Positions 32,461 through 43,792 of a DNA stretch of 64,000 nt are shown one piece after another. The stretch is from contig CM035441.1 in NCBI GenBank assembly GCA_020310875.1, positions 82,383,878 through 82,447,877 of the forward strand, read 5' to 3'. The notes below the pieces were generated by a model. It made no database searches, had not been told where the DNA came from, and was given only the letters and a program-made list of their open reading frames with translations. Source of the stretch: Ceratopteris richardii. Lineage: Eukaryota > Streptophyta > Polypodiopsida > Polypodiales > Pteridaceae. Position 1 is the stretch's first letter, and each line of letters starts with the position of its first letter. A program made the position numbers and the translations under genes.

Positions 32461-35400
32461 CCATACAAAGTAAATCCCAATCCACTCTGTGGAACTAAGT
32501 CCATCATGCCAAATGAAGACGTACTAAGAAAGTGTAGCAACCAGTGGAACTACCACCACCTTCTCAATAATAACATGCAAGATGTTCCAAGTGCATGAAA
32601 CTTGCTTTATCCATGACCACCATCTGATCATCACTATGATCATTGCTTTATCAATGAACACCTTTTGATCATCACTATGATCAAATCATTCCTAACTAGG
32701 AGCAAGGTGTCTCAAGTAAACTACTCTAATAATCTGGCACTCCCAGATATAATGAAAACCAAAATGTAAGTCCACTAAATACTTTGAAAAATGGTAAGTA
32801 GATGTGTGCACATTCATAGCCCACTAGGCTAAGCATCTTGCTCACCTCATACACACTATGTATGAAACATGGCCTAACCTAAGGCATATCAAATAAAGTA
32901 GTACGTACTCTATGAAGTTCTCCTTAATGCAATTGCCTATTCATAGTTCTTATGTGCAAACCTTGCCTTTCCGCTTCTAGGCTACTTGCCTACGGACTTG
33001 CCTTGTTTTTGATCACATACAGAGTGACTGTCTCAACTTCCCCTCTGTTGTTTAATAATAAGATGATACCAGAAGATCACATAAATGAACTCCAAATCAT
33101 ATAAAAAATACAATCTTAGAGACTTCTCTCCCATACCATCTATCCTACACCTTGGTAGAATACAAATTTTGATGTCCCATACCATCAAACTTTATACCCC
33201 ACATAGATGCGTGCATGAGATTAAAGTCAAACACTTCTCTCCAAAACAATAAGAATAACTCGGTGAGTACTCACAACCATAAATAATGTAATGAAATCAT
33301 GAAGTATTTCCTTCCCTAAATAATGTAATGAAATCATGAAGTGTTCCTGAAGTGTTTCCTTCCCTCGATGGAAAGAACAGAGTCATTACATTGACTCTAT
33401 CACTCATAACTATCAGTAACATCAACTCATCTTGAGTTAAAAACTGAGAAAGTATTTAATAAATCAACTCAACTAGAGTTGTGAAGGATGCGGCTTGCAT
33501 CAAATATCAACTCATGCGACCTAAATCAAATACTAAATCACAATAAATTTGAATTCATACAACTTGTATCAATTCAATATATATGAAATGAGAACAACTA
33601 GCAAAGTTCTCCTCTTCCATGCTCTCATGGCACTATATATATTTCTGAAAATTTTGACAGAGTCTCCTCTATCCTACTATGAATGGTCACCATCAATGAA
33701 TGATCAACAAACAAGTATCCAAGGCATGTCTAGCCCATGGTGATCACACCATATCAAAAAATATCATAAAAAACCTGTGGAAAATACTTTCCTTTCAGCA
33801 ATGTCTCTTGCATAAACAATTTCCAACAGCAGCAGATTAAATTTTAATTTTAACTAACTTTTACTCATGCAAAATCTATTAAATTTTCAATATTTTGTAA
33901 CTTTTCTCAAGATTTCATTAGGCACAAAAAGCACTTGATTTGGATATTTTCTAAGAGTTTTATAACCATTTTATTGGAAGGATAGAACACTTGATGACCA
34001 ACTCTGAGAATGTACATGGTCATCTTCTTGAAGCCCTTAGACTGATCAAACAAACTCCAACTTCTATATTCTTTATGTCCCAATCTAGATCAACTTATCT
34101 AGTTTGGTCTCACAAAATTTCAATTCAAAATTCAATCAAATACTCATTCAAAAGTATAATTCTATCTCTGCTACACTTGCGCTTAGGTGAGCCTAGAAAC
34201 AATGTTGCTACACTTTTATAATATCTTCTAACTATGAAAATAAATTCCAAAATACTTGAATTTTGGGTATATCATAGAGCTTGTATGGGAGTAGCTTCTC
34301 CAATAAAAATTTTTGAAATTGGAGTTTTCAATATGAAAATATCATGTGCTCATCAGACACATGTACCACTCTTTGGAAAATCCTCGCTAGAGCTTGGTCT
34401 GAGAAGAATAGGTCATTTGACCTACCACATGACATCCAATTTCTTCCAAATTTTAATACATATAACTAATACTATCTAAATTTATTGGTATAAGTTTCAG
34501 AGTATTTGGACATTTGGATCTTTCACAATGACCAAAATACTAAGTCTCTATACCTGCAAAATTTTAAACATTTCCAGAGGCTAACTTTTACTCTTTTCTT
34601 TATATCTTTTTAATGGAGAAAAATTGCATGTTGAAATTTTATATACACCATTTGGAGGTCTGTAGCTAATGCTAGAAACAAAAATCATTCAATTTTAGCA
34701 AATGAGCTAAGAGAACCAATCACCTCTAGGTGACATGGTCTCTGATCATTTCATAAATTCCAGAGGCTACACTTTGATGTGCAGAGCTTCTTTGACCTAT
34801 CAAATGATCTTTAAAAATAATGAAAATTGGTATGAACAAATTTCATCTTGCAATATTGTATTTTCAATAAAACTCATTCCATTTGTATCTACCAATTAAG
34901 AGAAATTCCCTTTGTAACAGGCCTATGTCACTTGTTTTAGGCCTCTACCTCTAGTAGCAGCACTTTTAGTACAGAGGTCATTTGACCTATTTAAAAGTCT
35001 GCAAATTACTTGAAAATTGGTCAACTTAAAGAAAATCCTGGGATCTACTTGCCTTCCAAATTTCAAAAAATTTGGAATTCCATCAAAGAGTAATCTCCAA
35101 ATCTCTTAGAGGCTGCTACCTCACTAACTATTTGCTCAATCATTTTTTTTTAACTTAAAAATGACGTGACATGTTAATCCTTATGATTAAACAAACTCAT
35201 TCATTATCTTGGATGGATTTTGACATGGAGATATATCCATGCATATAATGATTGTCTAGATCAATGCAAATCAATTAACCATCACAAATCGTCTCGTTGA
35301 AAAATCAACTCTTTACATAGTATCCACCTTTCAGTGAAAGTGAATATCTATGGACGTCATTCTATTCATTGTGCTTCTTGCACATTCATTAATCTCATCA

Positions 35401-38400
35401 CAACCAATCATATACAAGCACTTAATACTTGTATTGATTATCATAACCATAGCACTCTTGTGTTAACTTGGGATAAACTTCTATATCAAGTACATAGACT
35501 CGCATGAAGAACAATTCATGTGTTCATGCATTACTAGACAAAAACATATCTTAGTTGTTCTTGATGCATATACCTTGCCGTCTACTTTCTAAAGGCAAAA
35601 TTAGCCCACACATGGTACTTGTATCACATATCTCATGCTCACCCTAACTCATCGTGGTGATACATAAAAGTGATCTTCTAGAGACAAAACATGCATCATG
35701 CACTTCAACTTTCTAGCAATCATATCGTATATGTATGCATGCATCCACTCATGCATCTTCTTCTCTAGTTCAATCAATTTATATGCTTTTAGCTATGCAC
35801 ACATAAGACTTCCTCTCTCACACAACACAACATCACTCTAGTTCTCACATGGCATATAACGCCATGTGGCTACAAAATTTCCGACAACATTTTGCCAAGA
35901 AAATGAAGCCTGAAAAAAAATAATAATAACCATTACGATGATAGGCATCAGCCTTGTGGTTGGCAAACCACTTTTTTACTTTAGAAACCTGCAAATAAGA
36001 AACTTTTCCACAATGCGTTGTTGGGCACTACACACCCTCATAACTAGATCTTTTTCTACCTTCACTACCTGCAAAAGATTCTAAAACACACAAACAAGAT
36101 CTGCACATGCTTTTATGAATCAACATAAGTTAGTTTAACTTCATGTGCATAGATAAATTCATGTAAAAACTAGCTTTCATGCACATTTCAATGTTGATTT
36201 CATAAAACTGGAAGTGAACACAATGTGAAATTGTAAACTTTGATGCAAAAAGTATTCAAACGAATATATTCAAGAGAAAAAATATGATGCAAATTTATGA
36301 AAATTACTTCATTCTTACCTAAAATGGTTCAAAATATCATTACAAATTCCTAATTATCATAATTGAACACTCAATTCACTCAAAAAGGGTTTCTCGCCAA
36401 CAGCTGTAGTGTTCCTCCAATCACGATCTAATAATCACATGAATACAAGGAAACTGCCATCATAAAAATCAGACAAGACAATAATTGGAATGATCAAGAA
36501 TGAATTAATCTGAATTGAAAAAAATCAAATACAAGATAGTAGCTTATCTTCATGAATCATCATAATCAATAGCTTCTGGATGAAGCTTCTTCCTTCTTGA
36601 TACAATCGCTTTGGAAAATAGCTTCTTGACGAAGCTTCAACCTCCCGACCACCCCCAAGCTATCACATTCTTATTCACACTCACATTCTCAATCACACTC
36701 GCACTCACAATCTCAATCCGAATTACAATCATGATCATCTGATTATGTAATCTCATTCTCATTCACACTCTCACTCTCACTCTCATTCACATTCACATGA
36801 TTGCTCAAATGCAAACCCGATCAATCACATGGATAAGTCTTTTCTTTGATGTCTTTGATGGAGAAGAGGGTTCCCATGAAGACATTTTACCTCAATCCTG
36901 AACCCATTATATTTAGCTTCATATTTAATCTTGCATCGTCCAAATTCTGAATCATCTTTGTCTTTGTCATCCATCACCTCTCGCATTTAATTCATCTTCA
37001 TGATTGTCAAGGTCCATCAGAAGCTTGCATGGTTATCAACCAATTCCCTCCCAATATATCCAAAGAGAACAAGAATGAATCTCTTAGCAGCCCTACTTTT
37101 GTTGCACACTTCAAGTGACACAAGCGATGACATTTGGAACATATAGGCCAAAGAGTGCGGTTGCCAATTTCACATCCTGCTTTATTTTGTGTAAGTATTT
37201 CATGCTGCAATGACAAGAAGAACTTTTTCTTAGTTTTCTATTATCACACTCAGAGGTGACAACACTTTAGCGTTGCTTTACTCCCAACACAAGCAAGGTC
37301 ATAACAAGGACCATCTGATATGAAGCTTGTTTGAGCACATGACTCATGAACTGTACTTGCATAGGTGCTTCTGAGTGTCCGAAACTCTTATGCTGTACAT
37401 ACTTGGATTGTTTCTTGTTAATTCAGTGACTAGAGAAGAGCTCAAAAAGCAGCTAAAATAAAGGCAACGTAGCTTGGCATCCAAATTGCAATTCAAACTA
37501 TAGTACACAAGTTTCTGATTCCTTTTCGTCATAATCTTATAAAATTTCCAGTCGTAGTACTCTTCAAATCCTTATAGTTGTACAAATAGATTTTCCATGC
37601 TATTGACGTATGTATCATGCGGATCATCAGTGTGTGAAATGAAACACTCTGTACATGATGGTCCATGAACAAACGGAGACCGAACTGTAGGTAGACGACA
37701 GTCCACAATGCCATACGTGCTAAAGAGATGTAAGAGGTTGTCGATACGCAAAAAGCATATATTCATCTTGTGCTGGATGACACAGAATAGAAGCATATTT
37801 GAACTCCGCAAGAGCATCTTGAAGCTTGCACCCTTATGTACCCCTGATATCTCTGGTAGTACTTTTGCACTTAGGCAAAGGCACATAAATGCCTTCCTTG
37901 CGAAGCCTCTAAAGATGCCATCATATATATAAGATCTGCCTCCATGCCGCTTTGTCTGTCAGATTCCAATCAGAATAACCCTTGGATGTCGTCACTTTTG
38001 GCACCTGCATGCTTTGCACTAGAAGCCCTCAATTGTGAAATTTATAGCCACCAAGAATTGTTTTCTTTGATGAGCCATCAATCTGTCACTCACTCTTTAT
38101 CCATCGTTATCGGAGTCATACAATATCATAACAAAACAGCACAAAAATGAATGTTGTTCATAGTCGGTTTTGAGCAACGAATCGAACAAGATGGCATCAG
38201 CTTTCCTAGTGTGTCAGAATGTATGATACTCTAAATTGATGAATTCAGCTCCCGTGTTATGTCTGCTCAAGCGCCCCACTTGCTCCACTAATTTCGAGGC
38301 TTCCATCCATCAGTGTTCATCAAAACTGCAGAGATCAAGTACTACTAAGTTTGGTCGAAATTCACCAAGATGTTTTTCTCTTCTGCACACAAAACTAAAG

Positions 38401-39359
38401 GAGCTTAAAAACAAAACAGAGGTGTCGTGCTAATTTTCTCTGCATCCCTCCAATTTTTTTCAGATGTCCCTGAAGGGACTTGCCTTTTGTATATCCTTTG
38501 AATACTTTCAGGTTTGGAGCGCTAAACTTAGTGATCGGTTGCAATGAAAAAGCATGTTCGTCTTTTTGGATCTCGCCTCCGCTACTCTCTCTTAGCAATC
38601 GTAAACTTAGCAAACTTTTGTTCTTCTTTATTTTACTTTTCTATTTTTAGGTTTCACATTGTTTTGCTTTTGATCGCTACATTATATTATACTTTTGTTA
38701 GTTTCACTTTTGAATTGCTGGTTTCATACTATAACCTATACATCAACATTTAGGTTCACATACTTGTATAGAATTTCTCCCCCAAGGTATGATGCAGACA
38801 TAATGAAATAACCTGATTTAAATGATAACACAATGATCTTTAATACAAATGCATATGCGGCATGACTTCAAGTACGCAATTAACTCTGTTTCCCTATCTA
38901 CAAAATCTTTATAACAAGTTATTAATGTTCATCTGTTGGCAGCTTCGATAATCGATATATTTTTGAATGATGAGACATATATATCCCTCTAATGGGATAT
39001 ATTACAACAGCCATCTAAAAGCTTGTGTAGAGATGGTTTCGAATGGTCCAAATATGGATTATGACCGGTCAAACAAAAGATCTTGAAGTCTAGAATCTAT
39101 ACCAAGTCGAATTTCGTGATTTGGAGGCTTTCATTAGGAAGTTATGGCCAAAACAATGAAGCTAGGTGAGTGGGCAGCATGCCGCTTTGAAGAAGTATGC
39201 AGAGAATTAAATACTCTCTACAGGTGGTTTCTTATTATCCAATGATAGATTCCAGCTACACATTGGAAAGCCCTTGAAGTCTACTTCCTATATCAAGTGG
39301 AACCATCCAATTTGGATATCATATGAGAGAGTTACGTCCATTTTCGTGAAGGCAAGTTT

Positions 39360-39830
39360 TCTAATCTTGCTCTTTCTTTACTCTTCTTTCTCTTTCTAAT
39401 ATTTTTCTTCTCTCTCTAATTTTCATTTTCCCCTTCTCTCTTCCTCTTTGTTCATCCATTTCTTTCTCCCTCATAGTCTTTTATCTCTTTCTCTCTACCT
39501 CTCTTTTTCTTTCTCTTTCTCTCTCTCTCTTTCTCTCTCTCCATCTCTTTCTTTCTCTCTACTTCTCTTTTTTTTTCTCTATCTCTTTCTTTTTCTCTAT
39601 CTCTCTCTTTTCTCCTTCTTCTCTTTCTCTTTCTTTCTCTTTCTCTTCCTTCCTCTTTCTTCTCTCTTCTCTTTCTCTCTTTACATTTATCTCTTCCCTT
39701 CTCTTGGTTTCTCTCTATTTTTTGTCATTTCTATCTCTATTTCTCTTGTTTTCTCTCTTTCTCTTCCTTTACCTCCTTCTCTCTTTCTAACTTTCTTCTC
39801 TTTCTCTCATGCCCATAGCTATCATTTTCA
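39360..39830. repeat. Long polypyrimidine tract
   Basis: About 470 bases almost wholly C and T on the plus strand (TTTCTCTCTC, CTTTCTCTTT and similar) with few A or G. It reads as a Ser/Leu/Phe-rich open frame only because pyrimidine-only DNA contains no stop codon. In the NA-1 direction it is a purine tract near the 5' end. Confidence 0.9.
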
Positions 39831-40283
39831 ATCTTCAGGGTATGCCACTTTAAGCATGTGTGTGTGAAATATTATAAAAGGTTGAACACTTATCTTGAAG
39901 AGATTGGTCGCATCTCCCTCTCCGCATCATTTCATTTATTTAACTTCCGCATATAACCACTCTTGTTGAATGGCAATGTGGATAGCTCATGAACTCCGTG
40001 TGTAGAGGTGTAGAGTTCAAGTCCCACGTAACCTTGGCTGCTCATTCATGATATGGAGATAGAATTTCAAGCTTTTCTTGAATCCGAATGGCTCAATCTT
40101 TAGGCACTAGTCAGGAAGCTACCCGAAGCTACCCGAACTTCAAGATCCACGTACAAAACTCCATGGTTGCTCACGTTCTCTTGCGAACGATGCAAATCTC
40201 CATACTTAGCATGAAATCCTGCCACAAGTCACCAAAAGAAGCTCTTTCTTCCATCTCCCCCAAGGTCTCTCTCTCTCCCTTGA

Positions 40284-40469
40284 GGCTCACCTCCCAACCT
40301 ATTTATAGCCCTTGTCTAGCCACCATCTAGAGTTCTCTTTAAGGTTCCTCTACTCATCTGGCCATCATGAGTAGGTACCTCATATGAAAGCTCTGGCTTT
40401 TGGCCTTGGCTATCCCTCGAGCAAGGAACTTCTCATTCCTCCAAGCATGTACATCTCTCGAATATAACA
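40284..40469 (-). repeat. 5' LTR of NA-1, recognised part
   Basis: 186 bases matching the left LTR: CTCACCTCC, a minus-strand TATA box at about 40299-40311, CTAGAGTTCTCT, GCCATCATGAGTAGGTACC and the end CGAATATAACA. It may extend left to about 40256 or further, but similarity to the other LTR is lost in a CT-rich run, and no primer site was identified. Confidence 0.7.
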
Positions 40470-41475
40470 TACATAGGAAAAGATGTGTCACTAGAAGAGG
40501 AAGGGGAACTGATAGACCTAATTCGAGAATATCGAGACGTGTTAGCATGGACCTACAAGGACCTCAAAGGTGTAGATCCATCCACTTATTCTCATCGAAT
40601 CCCAATCATGCATGAGGCAAAACCATCAAATGAGTGCCCTTATACTTGTAATGATGTTTATTTGGCAAAAATTGAGGAAATAGACAAATTTTTAGTAGCG
40701 GGGTTCATTTACGAGATAGAGCACACAAAATGGGTGTCACCATTAGTGGTCATACCCAAAAAGAATGGAAAATTAAGAGTGTGTATTAACTTGAAGAAAG
40801 TAAACGTAGCCATAATCCATGATAGCTACCCATTACCTATCACTTACCATCTCTTGGAAAGAGTTACAGGTAAGGAAGTTTATAGCCTCCTAGATGGATT
40901 CTCTGGATACAACCAAGTAGCTATTGCTACAAACGACCAACATAAGACTGCATTCGTGATAGAATGGGGATTCTATGCTTTTAGAGTGATGCCTTTTGCA
41001 CTCACGAATGCCCTTGTTACTTTCCAGAGGCTGATGTATCACGTATTTAAGGAATTCCTAAGGAGGAGTATGGAAGTATATGTAGATGAATTCTGCACAT
41101 GCTTAGGTCTGAGACAGGAACACATTCCAGAGTTATGAAGGATATTTGAGAAGTGTCGATAGTATCAAGTGTGCCTTAATCCTGAAAAATGTGTCTTTAT
41201 GGTGAGACAAGGAAAGATCCTAGGACACATTGTATCCAAGAATGGAATTTCCACTGATGAGGATAAGGTAAAGGTGATCCTAGAGCTTCCAAGACCGAAA
41301 AATGCTAAGGACATGCAAGCTTTTATGGGTCATTGTGGATACTAATGTCGATTTATTCACATGTACGCCATAATTGCCAAGCCACTATATGGATTATTAA
41401 ACCAATTTACTTGGGTAGATGAGTGAAAGAAAGTGTTTAATGAATCGAAAAGATGATTAAGTACAACACCTATTC
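40470..41475 (+). pseudogene. Reverse transcriptase (GyA-2)
   Basis: Starts directly after NA-1 with YIGKDVSLEEE, then REYRDVLAWTYKDLKGVDP, GFIYEIEHTKWVSPLVVIP, LLDGFSGYNQVAI and MPFALTNALVTFQRL. The active site is EVYVDEF: Y-x-D-D has become Y-V-D-E. After a TGA at 41136-41138 the same frame continues to NPEKCVFMVRQGKILGHIVSK and GHCGY. Further in-frame stops lie near 41160, 41344, 41425 and at 41454-41456; the last is shared with GyA-1. No frameshift is seen. Confidence 0.9.
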
Positions 41476-41910
41476 TGAAGATACCCAATTGGAATAAGCC
41501 TCTTCATATTCATGTAGATGCCTTCAACTATGCAATAGGATGCATATTAGCTCAGCCTATAGATGAAGGACAATTAGACCACCCTATTGCATATGCGATC
41601 AGACAACTAAACTAGGCGAAAAGGAATTATACGACTACAAAATGAGAAGGCTTAGAAATGGTGTATGCAGTCAAGAAATTTAGACACTACCTTCTAGTCA
41701 ACAAGTTCAAGTTCTTCATCGACCGTCAGGCAATATTGTACCTAGTCAATAAGCCCTGTAATATGGGAAGACTAGTAAGATGGTTTCTGTTGCGGATGGA
41801 ATTTGACTTCGAAGTAGTGGTCAAAAAAGGAAATAACCATGTAAGAGCCGATCATTTGTCTAGATTAACACATGGAGAACCACCTAACGGAGTGGCAGAT
41901 GAGCTACCAG
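41476..41910 (+). pseudogene. RNase H domain (GyA-2)
   Basis: In frame with the RT: HIHVDAFNYAIGCILAQP, HPIAYAIRQLN, a TAG, NYTTTK, a TGA, then EGLEMVYAVKKFRHYLLV, FFIDRQAILYLVNKPC and VRADHLSRL. Catalytic Asp positions in VDAF and IDRQ are kept. It joins an integrase linker without a second (archaeal-type) RNase H, which separates it from Tat elements that carry one. Confidence 0.87.
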
Positions 41911-43280
41911 ACATTTATCTATTCAACTTGGAAGTATGTCCTAAGTGGGCAAAGAAGTTAATTCCAATACTCACCCATGGACCACAACATCAAATTAACA
42001 AGGATTTTAGGAAGGGATTTCTACAATAATGAAACTTGTACATTATGGCAGGAAGTGTGTACTTTAAAGACCCCAATGGTGTATTGTTAAGGTCTGTAGA
42101 AGAAGTTGAGCAAAAAAATTTACTCGAGCAAGCTCACGTAAATAGATAGAGAATGCATAAGGGAACTCATGGAACATTAAGGGAATTAAAACGATTGGGA
42201 GTTTATTGGCCATATATGCCTAAGGATGTTAATGAGTATATTGGTAGTTGCTCGGAGTGTCAAGAAAATACTCCAAAAGACCATACATCATTACAATTCT
42301 CTATGATAGCACCAGACTGGAGTAGGACATTGGTGAAGTTCTTAAAAACAAGAGAGCATGAGGAAGGAGCAAGTCTAGCTAGAAAGCAATCCCTAAAAGA
42401 AATGAGTAAGGACTACGTTATATTGGGAAGGCAACTATTCAAAAGGGGAAAGGACAATCAGCTATGACTATGTGTGCATGACAAAGAGTACTTACCTACA
42501 TTAGAAATGGCACATGCAAGTGCCACAGGAGGACATTTTTCAGTCGAAAGAACTATAGAAATGGTTCTCTTTGCAGGCTTGTGGTGGCCAACTCTACATA
42601 TGGATGCAGACACATATGTACAAATTTGTGAGGTATGCCAAAGATCCAAGTACCCTATTAAGAGAGATGATATGCCTCTTAGACCCATGGTTTTTGCGAG
42701 AGCTTTTTCCAAATGGGATATTGATTTCATAGGACCTATTAATCCACCAGCCAAAAGATCACACGCTGAGTACATAATAGTGGCGATAGATTACCTAACT
42801 AAATGGGTAGAAGCAAAAGCAACTAGGAGGAATGATGCTCAAAACACAACCAAGTTCCTCTTTGAGAACATCTTTACTCGCTTTGAATTACCTATAGAGA
42901 TAGTAAGTGATAGAGGAATGCACTTCATTAATGAGGTAATAGAGTCCTTGATGAATGAATTCCTAGTGATTCATAAAAAATCGGCCCCCTATCACCCTCA
43001 AGCCAATGGTCAAGCAAAGAGTTCCAATAAAGTGTTGTGTACGGTGCTAACAAAGATAGTCAACAATGGAAGGTCAGATTGGGACAAACGATTGCATCAT
43101 GCAATTCGGGCCTTCGGTGTGGCTTACAAGACAGCCATTGGAACTACTCCATTTAACCTAGTTTATGGACAAGATGCAATCTTACCAATTGAATTTTTGG
43201 TACCTACTTTACGAGTAGCACAACAGTATGAGTGGACAAGACATGAGCTATCCAAGCAACTAGAGCAAATTGAGAAGTGA
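41911..43280 (+). pseudogene. Integrase with duplicated zinc module (GyA-2)
   Basis: The first zinc module has HX3H (MHKGTHGTL) and CSEC at about 42153-42270; the second has HX6H (AHASATGGHF) and CEVC at about 42505-42640. Each is preceded by a similar strand: GSVYFKDPNGVLLRSV and RQLFKRGKDNQL. The core follows: Asp in WDIDFIGP, Asp in VSDRG, and the Glu position, which is Lys (AAG at 43017-43019, in NGQAKSSNK). In-frame stops near 42028, 42148 and 42466. The frame is the RT frame throughout. Confidence 0.9.
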
Positions 43281-43700
43281 CATGAAACAAGACTACAAGA
43301 AGTCATGGGAATTTATGCTGTTAAACGGAGACAAAAGACATATTATGATGCACATATCAAAGACAAAGGCTTAAAGGAATGAGATTTAGTCTTGGTATAT
43401 ATGTTGAAGCAACATGCCAAGAAACTACAGAAGCACAGATACGGACCATTGTTGACTAATAGAATCTCAATGAGCAGAGCGATGAATCTAGCCACATTAG
43501 ATGGGGATATCCTTCCCAATTACATAAGTGGATGTAGAGTAAAATAATATATGGAGCCATTAAGAGATCAAATGTTAGCACGACTAATAGGAGCACAAAA
43601 TCGAAAGAAGGAAGAGGAGAGTATTCGAGAAGAAGCATGCCAAGAAGCATTAGAGCATATCAAGAAACGAAAAGAGTGGATAAGACAAAGGGATGAATGA
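43281..43700 (+). pseudogene. Integrase C-terminal domain (GyA-2)
   Basis: After a TGA at 43278-43280 the frame goes on with VMGIYAVKRRQKTYYDAHIKD, DLVLVYMLKQHAKKL, RYGPLLTNRIS and GDILPNYISGCRV, then a Glu/Arg-rich helix (EEESIREEACQEALEHIKKR). GyA-1 carries the same blocks at 1-542. It ends at TGA 43698-43700. Confidence 0.8.
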
Positions 43701-43792
43701 TATCTACAAGGAGAAGAACCCATACTATGGCCAATTACCAAATCAATAAGGCTGGCAGTGAGAGCCTTAGCATCTCCTAACCATATTTAAAC

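Larger units (their letters stand above)
31717..40255 (-). other. Interior of NA-1, no recognisable gene
   Basis: About 8.5 kb of AT-rich sequence without a protein domain I could recognise on either strand; open frames stay below 110 codons and are unlike gag or pol. Contents: degenerate tandem repeats (32281-32460), a duplicated AAATAATGTAATGAAATCATGAAG (33281-33340), a CACTCACATT-like run (36660-36800), a long pyrimidine tract (39360-39830), and a possible tRNA-derived piece (39975-40030). Near 38750 to 39360 nothing was seen. Confidence 0.65.
31488..40469 (-). mobile_element. NA-1, non-coding LTR element inserted in GyA-2
   Basis: An 8,982-base insertion flanked by the 5-bp direct repeat TACAT (31483-31487 and 40470-40474). 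Its ends carry related terminal sequences: 31511-31701 and 40284-40469 share a block of about 185 bases that ends CGAATATAACA. A purine tract on the minus strand beside the left copy shows that it runs leftward. I recognised no gag or pol domain in its 8.5-kb interior, so it would depend on enzymes from another element, like the large retrotransposon derivatives (LARDs) known in plants. Confidence 0.82.

Noticed and set aside
39448..39867. 139-codon frame rich in Ser, Leu and Phe
   Set aside because: It arises from a pyrimidine-only tract, which cannot contain stop codons. Not a gene.
41911..42660. Tandem zinc modules as two overlapping elements
   Set aside because: One frame, one linker and the same order in GyA-1 in another place make chance juxtaposition of two elements unlikely.
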